Origin: Candidatus Cloacimonadota bacterium | GTDB taxonomy: Bacteria; Cloacimonadota; Cloacimonadia; Cloacimonadales; JAIOQZ01 | NCBI GenBank assembly: GCA_021106755.1 | Contig: JAIOTM010000136.1 | Coordinates: 1-5,244 of the forward strand | DNA length: 5,244 bases | Direction of reading: 5' to 3' | Part shown: positions 1 through 5,244 of the stretch, piece after piece | Numbering within the stretch: the stretch's first letter is position 1 | Layout: every line of letters starts with the position of its first letter | Notes under the pieces: generated by a model | The model's database searches: none | Seen by the model: the letters and a program-made list of their open reading frames with translations, nothing else | What the model was told of the DNA's origin: nothing | Position numbers and translations under genes: made by a program

Positions 1-47
1 GAAAATCTGCCTTATCAGAATTTGAGATGCTCAAGAATATACGGTAA
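1..47 (+). CDS. Possible C-terminal end of an upstream gene (partial, unidentified)
   Basis: From base 3 the frame reads 14 codons (KSALSEFEMLKNIR) and stops at TAA 45-47, with the left part outside the window. The stop lies just before the rpsU Shine-Dalgarno sequence and 15 nt before the rpsU ATG, which is typical spacing for genes within an operon. The residue mix is plausible for a soluble protein tail. Fourteen residues are too few to identify a family. Frame 1 is also open across these bases (to the TAG at 70-72), so the assignment rests on spacing alone. The bases could equally be the 5' leader of rpsU. Confidence 0.3.
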   Translation, partial: KSALSEFEMLKNIR

Positions 48-57
48 AGGAGGTGAT
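46..57 (+). promoter_or_regulatory. Extended Shine-Dalgarno sequence of rpsU
   Basis: AAAGGAGGTGAT is complementary to about 12 consecutive bases of the usual bacterial 16S rRNA 3' end (…ATCACCTCCTT-). The AGGAGG core is at 48-53, which leaves 9 nt before the ATG at 63 and fixes the rpsU start. It is by far the most complete Shine-Dalgarno sequence in the window; the others match over only 4 to 6 contiguous bases. Confidence 0.9.
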
Positions 58-62
58 ACTCA

Positions 63-266
63 ATGCCGATAGTTTATGCAAAAGATAGCGAACCGTTTGA
101 AATTACGCTGAAGCGGTTTAAGAAAAAATGCGAACGTGCAGCAATTCTCTCTGAGATTAAAAAGCACCAGACATTTGAAAAACCAAGCGATAAAAGAAAA
201 CGCAAACTGAACCAGGCAAAGCGTAAGCTTGTTAAAGCTCGTCGCAAAATGGCAAGGTATTCGTGA
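63..266 (+). CDS. rpsU: 30S ribosomal protein bS21
   Basis: This 67-residue, very basic protein is bS21, a small-subunit protein on the 30S platform near the 3' end of 16S rRNA, where it helps mRNA binding at initiation. The family pattern is clear: an N-terminal [17 protein letters not shown] stretch (residues 10-26), then [21 protein letters not shown] (28-48), and a Lys/Arg-rich helical tail. The length is normal for the family. The ATG at 63 is fixed by the extended Shine-Dalgarno sequence at 46-57 and by the conserved N-terminus. The TGA stop overlaps the GTG start of yqeY by 4 nt (GTGA), so the two are probably translationally coupled. The gene heads an expanded rpsU-dnaG macromolecular synthesis cluster. 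No upstream promoter is visible in the 62 bases available, so transcription may start further left. Confidence 0.97.
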   Translation: MPIVYAKDSEPFEITLKRFKKKCERAAILSEIKKHQTFEKPSDKRKRKLNQAKRKLVKARRKMARYS

Positions 267-700
267 TAGACGTTATCTCTCAAGCGATTAAGGATGCTAT
301 GCGGGCAAAGGACAAGGAAAGGCTTACTGTGCTTCGCTCACTCAAAAGTGCTCTTATGAATCGAAAAATTGAGTTGAATAAAGAACTTGATAAAACTCAA
401 TCGCTTGAAGTTCTGCGCAAAGCAGTCAAATCCCGCCAGCAATCTATAGAGATGTATAGAGAAGGCGACAGGGATGATCTTGCTGAACGCGAAATTAAAG
501 AAATCTCCATAGTTGAGGAATTTTTGCCGAAAATGCTGTCCGAAGATGAAATTGGTGCGATTGTCAACCGCGTAATCGCGGAAGTACAAGCCGAATCCAT
601 GAAAGATATGGGTAGCGTTATAAAGCAGGTTATGGCAGAAACCGCAGGTCAGGCAGATGGCAGAACTGTCAGTCTGATTGTAAAACAAAAACTTACATAG
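263..700 (+). CDS. yqeY: GatB/YqeY domain protein
   Basis: This 145-residue cytoplasmic protein belongs to the GatB/YqeY family, which resembles the C-terminal tRNA-binding region of the GatB subunit of the tRNA-dependent amidotransferase. No catalytic site is expected, and the stand-alone role is not well defined. Family landmarks are [19 protein letters not shown] (residues 12-30), the basic helix [20 protein letters not shown] (55-74), [13 protein letters not shown] (85-97), and the C-terminal MGSVIKQVM and GQADGR motifs (116-124 and 129-134). The length is typical. The start is GTG at 263, inside the rpsU stop region, with a weak AAGG at 254-257 five bases upstream. The next in-frame ATG, at 299, would remove the conserved first helix, so GTG is preferred. 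Translation probably depends on ribosomes ending rpsU. An intrinsic terminator begins 18 nt after the stop codon, making this the last gene of the first unit. Confidence 0.93.
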   Translation: MIDVISQAIKDAMRAKDKERLTVLRSLKSALMNRKIELNKELDKTQSLEVLRKAVKSRQQSIEMYREGDRDDLAEREIKEISIVEEFLPKMLSEDEIGAIVNRVIAEVQAESMKDMGSVIKQVMAETAGQADGRTVSLIVKQKLT

Positions 701-717
701 CAAAATATTATTGATAT

Positions 718-743
718 AAAGAGGGGAGTTTCCCCTCTTTTTT
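718..743 (+). terminator. Intrinsic (Rho-independent) terminator after yqeY
   Basis: AAAGAGGGGA (718-727) pairs perfectly with TCCCCTCTTT (731-740) around a 3-base GTT loop. This is a 10-bp stem with six G/C pairs in a row broken only by terminal A-T pairs. The run TTTTTT at 738-743 follows the G/C part of the stem, with another T run at 746-750. It lies 18 nt beyond the yqeY stop and 64 nt before cvpA, so it ends or attenuates the rpsU-yqeY transcript. The A run at 718-720 opposite the T tract could give weaker termination of opposite-strand transcripts, but there is no convergent gene here. Confidence 0.9.
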
Positions 744-794
744 CATTTTTGGAAAACAGAATCGAAATTGAATCATTGTTGGCTTAAATATAGC

Positions 795-804
795 AAGGAG
801 TGAT
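795..804 (+). promoter_or_regulatory. Ribosome binding site of cvpA
   Basis: AAGGAGTGAT has AGGAG at 796-800, six bases before the ATG at 807. It resembles the consensus AAGGAGGTGAT with one G missing. It supports the chosen cvpA start. Confidence 0.8.
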
Positions 805-806
805 TA

Positions 807-1322
807 ATGAGCGTACTTGATATAATATTTATCGCAATGTTTATCGTTGTTTTTTCATACGGCTTCAAAAGAGGTTTCATTGCTTCCGTGCTTCAACTTG
901 CTGGTATCGTACTGGGAATTATCCTTGTAGCCCGATTTGGTCCGTTAGTCCAGCGGGGATTGATGTATTGGTTCAATCTCGGAGCCACTCCAGCCGCGAT
1001 TCTCGCCTATATACTTATATTTCTGCTACTTTTACTGATAATCAGAATAATAATTACACTGTTGCAAAAAATAACATCTTTTCTTGGCTTGCGTTTCATC
1101 GACAGAGTACTGGGCGGGTTGTTCACTGTCCTCAATTTTTTCCTGATATTAGTATTGATATTCATGGTTCTCAGTTCGGTTCGAGTGCCAGTTGAACGCC
1201 TTACTAACACCTCGCATGTTGTCATGTCGGTGGAATCATTTGCCCATACTGTGCAGAACAATCTACTTGGCACAGGGCTGTACTGGAATCCTCCTCCAAA
1301 ACGCGGTCAGGAGCCTCTATAG
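807..1322 (+). CDS. cvpA: CvpA family inner-membrane protein
   Basis: This 171-residue protein belongs to the CvpA (colicin V production) family of small integral membrane proteins. In enterobacteria, members have been linked to colicin V export and to envelope stress or bile tolerance; the molecular function is not firmly known. Four hydrophobic segments are visible, at about residues 3-19, 24-42, 62-86 and 101-124. The family's GFKRGFIASVLQLAG (19-33) lies at the junction of the first two helices, and LGLRFIDRVLGGLFT (93-107) leads into the fourth. The last 45 or so residues are soluble and end in a proline- and charge-rich tail (NPPPKRGQEP). There is no cleavable signal peptide. The start is supported by AGGAG at 796-800. 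It is the first gene after the terminator and the stop is only 4 nt before mutS2, so cvpA, mutS2 and dnaG are very likely co-transcribed. Confidence 0.9.
   Translation: MSVLDIIFIAMFIVVFSYGFKRGFIASVLQLAGIVLGIILVARFGPLVQRGLMYWFNLGATPAAILAYILIFLLLLLIIRIIITLLQKITSFLGLRFIDRVLGGLFTVLNFFLILVLIFMVLSSVRVPVERLTNTSHVVMSVESFAHTVQNNLLGTGLYWNPPPKRGQEPL
1309..1313 (+). promoter_or_regulatory. Probable ribosome binding site of mutS2
   Basis: AGGAG lies inside the last codons of cvpA, 13 nt before the ATG at 1327. The spacing is longer than ideal, so initiation may be partly coupled to termination of cvpA at 1322. It helps choose 1327 over the in-frame ATG at 1192, which lies deep inside cvpA. Confidence 0.55.
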
Positions 1323-1326
1323 CATT

Positions 1327-3690
1327 ATGACTGAAAATTTTGACTGGGGGGAAACAGCCCGACAATTAGAATATGACAAAATTCTGCAATTGCTGGCGGG
1401 TGCTTGTCACTCAAGCTCTGGGAGCGACATTGCCATAGAGCTTACACCCCTGACCGATGCAGATGAGATTCGTCAGAGATTAGACTTGATTTCGGAATTG
1501 AAAGAATTACTCGCTGAAGGTTTCTCAGTAGATTTCAGCCGTGTAAACAACTGCGAACACTTACTCGTTAAATTCGAGCATTCCGCCTATTCTTTTGAGG
1601 AATTTACTCTGATTTACAATAATATGGCAGTTTGTTGTAAGCTCCGCGAAAATGACGAAGAGTTAGAGGAATTTCCCCTGATTTTGAAGAAAGCGCTAAG
1701 TATTACAGCCTATCCTGATTTTACTACCCGCTACGAAGCAATCTTCACGCCGGAAGGTGAAGTAATGGACAGTGCTTCCCCTGAACTGGCACACATTCGC
1801 AAACGCCGCCGCCAGCTTCGAGTATCTATCAATAAAACGCTGGAAAAGACAATTACCGAAAACGCTTCAAAACTCAGTGATTCAGTAATCACTTTGCGGG
1901 ATAATCGCTATGTGGTGCCTGTTAAAGAGGGTCATGCCTCCTCCTTTGGCGGAATTATGCACGGCAGATCTGCCAGTAAAGCAACAGTCTTTATACAACC
2001 AGCAAACGCGGTTGGTATGAATAACGAGCTAATCGCCCTGCGTGATGATGAGAAAGAAGAAATCTATCGCATTTTCACCAACTTTACTGCTCAGATACTA
2101 ATCGAAGCTGAAACCCTCCTGTCCTCATTTGAGCTACTTCCAGAATTAGATTTCTATTTCGCCTCTGCCCGCTACGCGAGAGAAATTCAGGCAGCCCCAC
2201 CCCAGATTACGCGGGAATCACATATTACACTGTTAAAAGCAAGGCATCCGCTCCTTATTCACACTCTCGGCTCTGTTTCAAATGTGATACCGTTTGACAT
2301 TGAACTGGGACTGGGGAAACGTATTCTCGTACTTTCGGGACCCAACACCGGCGGCAAGACCGTGTTACTGAAATCAATCGGGTTATTAACCATGATGGCG
2401 ATGTCTGGTCTGCATATTCCGGCAGATGTTGCGAGCGAGATTGGATTGTTTCCCTCTGTTTTTGTCGATATTGGTGACCATCAGTCGCTTGAAGACTCTC
2501 TGAGTACGTTTTCATCTCACTTGCGGCATATAGACGCGATGCTACGTAACAGCAAAGAAAACACCCTCGTACTGATTGACGAAATAGGTAGCGCGACCGA
2601 CCCTGAACAAGGTTCCGCTCTGGCTCAGGCGGTTATTGAGAAACTAGTGGAACTAAAACCTGTTGGAGTAATAACCACTCATTATATGTCAGTAAAAGTG
2701 CTGGCTGAAAACCACGCTATATGCGAAAACGCCGCAATGCAGTTCGATACTCAAACCCACACACCTACTTACCGAATAATGTACGGTTTGCCAGGCAACA
2801 GCTTTGCGATAGAGACTGCTGAGCGACTTGGTATGGACAGCGATGTAATCCTCCGGGCAAAAGAGCTTAGTGGATGTCAGAACACAGAGTTAACAGACCT
2901 TATCAGCAAGATGAGTACTTACAGAAAAGAGTTGGCAAGGGCGAAATATGATTATGAGTTGAAGACTCGTTTACTGGAGCAAAAGGCTGAAGATTACCAG
3001 AAAAGAGTAGAAACCCTTGAGCAGGAAACCAAATCTATTAAAAAAGAGGTTTCTCTCAAAGCAAGAGACTATCTTATCCGAATGCAGAACGAAATTTCAG
3101 AAGAGATAGAGCAGATAAAGAAGGAAGACAAGGAAACCCGCAAAAACGCGCTTCGCAAGACTTCGGAGAAAATTTACGCGACGCAGAAGGAGCTTTCAGA
3201 AGAGATAACCACTTCCGGTGAATGGATTCCCCTTACCAAACCTCAATTAGATATGGAAGTTTGGGTACCGGAGTTCGAGACAACCGGAACAGTTGTTTCA
3301 ACAGATGGAAGCAAAGTACAGGTGAATGTGGGAGGCTTCATGTTCACAACCGAATATAAGAAACTATATACTAACAAAAGCGTTATATCTAAGAAAAAGG
3401 GGAAAAAGACTATTACTTCTTCTCCGGCTCCTGTAAGAACAGCCCGTATGGAGTTGAAGCTGCTTGGTTTTACATTTGACGAAGCCAGACCTGAAATTGA
3501 AGCGTTTCTTGATGAAGCTCTGCTCGCGGGCTTAGATTTGGTTCGAATCGTGCATGGTAAAGGTTCAGGAGCACTCCGCAGTAAAGTAAGAGCTTATTTG
3601 CGGCGTCATCCCCGGATAAAGGAGTTTTACTCACCTGCCGATTCAGCGGGTGGCTCTGGGGTAACAGTCGCGAACCTAAGGGATAAATAA
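1327..3690 (+). CDS. mutS2: Endonuclease MutS2 (MutS-like ATPase with Smr domain)
   Basis: This 787-residue protein matches the usual MutS2 length (about 785). MutS2 has no mismatch-recognition domain; it has been linked to suppression of recombination and, in Bacillus, to splitting of collided ribosomes. Domains in order: an N-terminal helical core/lever from residue 1 (QLEYDKILQLLAGAC); the clasp-like segment RYVVPVKEGH (194-203) to SASKATVFIQP; the ABC-type ATPase with Walker A GPNTGGKT (338-345, Lys344), signature DIGDHQSLEDSLSTFSSH (381-398), Walker B LVLIDE (414-419, Glu419) and H-loop His452; a charged coiled coil at about 519-630; a KOW-like beta domain at about 636-680; a Lys-rich linker; and a C-terminal Smr domain (708-787) with HGKG at 743-746. 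The usual LDLRG motif of Smr reads ELKLLG (709-714), which is unusual. The frame is open back to an ATG at 1192, but those 45 codons overlap cvpA and have no family counterpart, so I start at 1327. The stop overlaps the dnaG start by 1 nt. Confidence 0.96.
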   Translation: MTENFDWGETARQLEYDKILQLLAGACHSSSGSDIAIELTPLTDADEIRQRLDLISELKELLAEGFSVDFSRVNNCEHLLVKFEHSAYSFEEFTLIYNNMAVCCKLRENDEELEEFPLILKKALSITAYPDFTTRYEAIFTPEGEVMDSASPELAHIRKRRRQLRVSINKTLEKTITENASKLSDSVITLRDNRYVVPVKEGHASSFGGIMHGRSASKATVFIQPANAVGMNNELIALRDDEKEEIYRIFTNFTAQILIEAETLLSSFELLPELDFYFASARYAREIQAAPPQITRESHITLLKARHPLLIHTLGSVSNVIPFDIELGLGKRILVLSGPNTGGKTVLLKSIGLLTMMAMSGLHIPADVASEIGLFPSVFVDIGDHQSLEDSLSTFSSHLRHIDAMLRNSKENTLVLIDEIGSATDPEQGSALAQAVIEKLVELKPVGVITTHYMSVKVLAENHAICENAAMQFDTQTHTPTYRIMYGLPGNSFAIETAERLGMDSDVILRAKELSGCQNTELTDLISKMSTYRKELARAKYDYELKTRLLEQKAEDYQKRVETLEQETKSIKKEVSLKARDYLIRMQNEISEEIEQIKKEDKETRKNALRKTSEKIYATQKELSEEITTSGEWIPLTKPQLDMEVWVPEFETTGTVVSTDGSKVQVNVGGFMFTTEYKKLYTNKSVISKKKGKKTITSSPAPVRTARMELKLLGFTFDEARPEIEAFLDEALLAGLDLVRIVHGKGSGALRSKVRAYLRRHPRIKEFYSPADSAGGSGVTVANLRDK

Positions 3691-5244
3691 TGATAGACCA
3701 GACGGTTATCGAACGCATTCGCGAAAACGTTAATATCGTGGATGTTATCAACAGCTATATTCCGCTTAAAAAAACCGGACAGAATTACAAAGCGTTATGT
3801 CCCTTTCACAAAGAGAAAACGCCTTCGTTTACGGTAAGCGAAACCAAGCAATTATATAAATGCTTCGGTTGTGGTAAAAGCGGATCGGTTTTTAACTTTA
3901 TTATGGAATACGAAAAAGTGGAGTTCCCCGAAGCTGTGAAAAAAGCCGGAGAGTTCGCTGGCATACATGTTGATGATGGCACAAAACACTCTCGCACAAA
4001 ATCAGACCTGCTCTATACAGCATATACTCTGGCAATGGATCATTTTCGCGGTAATCTGGAAAAATTCGGCGGGCATGTATGGGAATATATTAATGAACGT
4101 CACATCTCGGCTGAAACAGTAAAAGCATTTGAGTTAGGGTACGCTCAGGATAGTTTCAACGCACTTAGTACTTACCTCCTGAAAAACCAGATTAATCAAG
4201 GTATATTTGAGAAAACAGGTTTATTTGGAAAAAATAATTCTGGATTTTACGATTTATTCCGGGAACGATTGATGTTTCCTATTCGTTCTTCCCGGGGGAA
4301 AGTTGTAGCGTTTGGCGGCAGAGTGTTGCATAGCGACCAACCCGGTGGAAAATACATAAACTCTCCCACTACAGAAATCTATACAAAGGGAAACGAACTT
4401 TACGGACTTCATGTTTCCCGCTACGATATTAATAAAGCTGATAAAGCATATATTGTGGAGGGATATACTGACGCCCTGCGCATGTACGATTCCGGTTTTA
4501 CTCAGGTGGTGGCGTCTTTGGGAACAGCACTGACCGAAGAGCAGGTTCGTAAGCTTTCTCGCTTTTCTCAGAACATGTTTGTCTTATATGATGCGGATAA
4601 AGCAGGACTGAAAGCAGCCGCTCGTGCTGCTCAGAATATTCTGGCAATGGGGAGTACTCCCCGGATTGTCCGGTTACCAGATGGTGAAGACCCTGACTCA
4701 CTTATTCTGAATGAAGGTAAAGAGGCAATGCAGGCATACTTAGACAAGGCTGTAACTTTTGAAGAATTTATCTATACTGAAACAGACCTGGAAATCAGCG
4801 AGCGACAGCGTCTCGACATGATTGTTGAGACAATTGGCAGGATAGAAGACCCAATCTCACAGGAGTTGTTCACTAAGAAAGCATCTGAAAGATTCAGTGT
4901 TACTTCACGCGCCCTGAAAAGTAAACAGCGGCAGGTACGGAAATCTAAAGTAAGCCAAACATCTCTTCCTGAAGCGAAAAAGAGCGGGTTAGCCCGTGAA
5001 ATAATGAAATTAATAATAAATTCCCCGGAAACTTTAGAAAAAATTTGCTCGGAAATTGATTCCGATTATCATATATTGGATGAATACTGTAATTTGTATA
5101 AAAGTATCATAAATGACAGATTTGGATGGTCAAACATTTCATCGTATATGGAAAAAGTCGAGTCGGAAATAGAGAGAAATCAGCTTGCTGATTTGCTTAT
5201 AGACGATTCCGACTGTTTTCAGGCGGAATTAGTTTTCAATGAGA
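3690..5244 (+). CDS. dnaG: DNA primase DnaG (3' end outside window)
   Basis: DnaG makes the RNA primers for lagging-strand synthesis and works with the DnaB helicase. The frame is open from 3690 to the window edge, giving 518 residues; the family is usually about 580-650, so the C-terminal end is missing. Visible features are the CHC2 zinc finger with Cys37, His40, Cys58 and Cys61 (CPFHKEKTPSF … YKCFGCG); the RNA polymerase core motif ERLMFPIRSSRGKVVAFGGR (192-211) with KYINSPTT (221-228); and the TOPRIM metal site with Glu257 in VEGYTD and Asp301/Asp303 in YDADKAG, followed by LPDGEDPDSLI. All predicted metal ligands are intact. Residues beyond about 430 belong to the variable helicase-binding region. 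The ATG overlaps the mutS2 TAA (TAATG), with AAGGGA at 3678-3683 six bases upstream, so translation is probably coupled to mutS2. Small departures from consensus are VEGYTD for VEGYMD and GKSGSVF for the common GxxGDVF. Confidence 0.97.
   Translation, partial: MIDQTVIERIRENVNIVDVINSYIPLKKTGQNYKALCPFHKEKTPSFTVSETKQLYKCFGCGKSGSVFNFIMEYEKVEFPEAVKKAGEFAGIHVDDGTKHSRTKSDLLYTAYTLAMDHFRGNLEKFGGHVWEYINERHISAETVKAFELGYAQDSFNALSTYLLKNQINQGIFEKTGLFGKNNSGFYDLFRERLMFPIRSSRGKVVAFGGRVLHSDQPGGKYINSPTTEIYTKGNELYGLHVSRYDINKADKAYIVEGYTDALRMYDSGFTQVVASLGTALTEEQVRKLSRFSQNMFVLYDADKAGLKAAARAAQNILAMGSTPRIVRLPDGEDPDSLILNEGKEAMQAYLDKAVTFEEFIYTETDLEISERQRLDMIVETIGRIEDPISQELFTKKASERFSVTSRALKSKQRQVRKSKVSQTSLPEAKKSGLAREIMKLIINSPETLEKICSEIDSDYHILDEYCNLYKSIINDRFGWSNISSYMEKVESEIERNQLADLLIDDSDCFQAELVFNE

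Noticed and set aside
21..35. Short inverted repeat TTGAG-ATG-CTCAA upstream of rpsU, a possible leader hairpin.
   Set aside because: A 5 to 6 bp AT-rich stem is weak and probably arises by chance within the tail of the upstream reading frame.
74..283. Antisense reading frame of 69 codons opposite rpsU.
   Set aside because: It mirrors the Lys/Arg-rich rpsU codons as Phe/Leu/Ser runs, and the sense strand is a clear bS21 gene.
338..703. Antisense reading frame of 121 codons opposite yqeY.
   Set aside because: It is fully covered by a well-supported gene, has no family resemblance, and its Phe/Cys/Tyr-rich composition is typical of a shadow frame.
744..806. Possible cvpA promoter, for example TTGGAA (749-754) with AATCAT (771-776), or TTGAAT (768-773) with TATAGC (789-794).
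   Set aside because: Each pair matches only about four of six bases per box; the second has a short 15-base spacer and would place the start within the ribosome binding site. Neither stands out in AT-rich sequence.
1192..1326. In-frame N-terminal extension of mutS2 from the ATG at 1192 (45 extra codons).
   Set aside because: It lies wholly within cvpA in another frame, lacks a good ribosome binding site, and does not resemble the MutS2 N-terminus, which begins properly just after the ATG at 1327.
4649..4662. Perfect 14-bp palindrome GGGGAGTACTCCCC inside dnaG.
   Set aside because: It encodes ordinary TOPRIM-region residues, has no T tract, and one such palindrome in about 5 kb is not far from chance expectation.

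Overview
This is an ordinary bacterial housekeeping locus, roughly low-40s % GC by eye, and every gene in it lies on the + strand. It carries an expanded form of the 'macromolecular synthesis' cluster: tail of an unidentified gene, then rpsU (bS21), a GatB/YqeY protein, a CvpA family membrane protein, mutS2, and dnaG, which runs off the right edge. The rpsU-dnaG(-rpoD) core is the classic bacterial arrangement, so rpoD is a reasonable guess for the next gene outside the window. A yqeY next to rpsU is also known in Bacillus. From memory, interposing cvpA and mutS2 suggests an uncultivated FCB-type lineage (for example Cloacimonadota-like) or a deltaproteobacteria-like organism. I cannot settle the phylum from sequence alone.

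Layout: bases 1-47 may be the end of an upstream reading frame. Bases 46-57 are an exceptionally complete Shine-Dalgarno sequence for rpsU (63-266). yqeY (263-700) overlaps rpsU by 4 nt and starts with GTG. A strong intrinsic terminator (718-743) closes this two-gene unit. cvpA (807-1322), mutS2 (1327-3690) and dnaG (3690-end) form a second, tightly packed unit with gaps of 4 nt and -1 nt. The only intergenic space of any size is 701-806; it holds the terminator and the cvpA ribosome binding site, and I see no convincing promoter in it. There is no gene-free stretch longer than 300 bases.

The products fit a growth-linked module: a small-subunit ribosomal protein and a tRNA-amidase-related protein, then a membrane protein, a MutS-like ATPase linked to recombination control and rescue of collided ribosomes, and the replication primase. 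The terminator probably lets the ribosomal protein be made in excess over primase, as the rpsU-dnaG terminator does in E. coli. I found no mobile element, CRISPR array, RNA gene or undescribed system. The points most worth a second look are the rpsU Shine-Dalgarno sequence, the position of the terminator, and an altered LDLRG motif in the MutS2 Smr domain.
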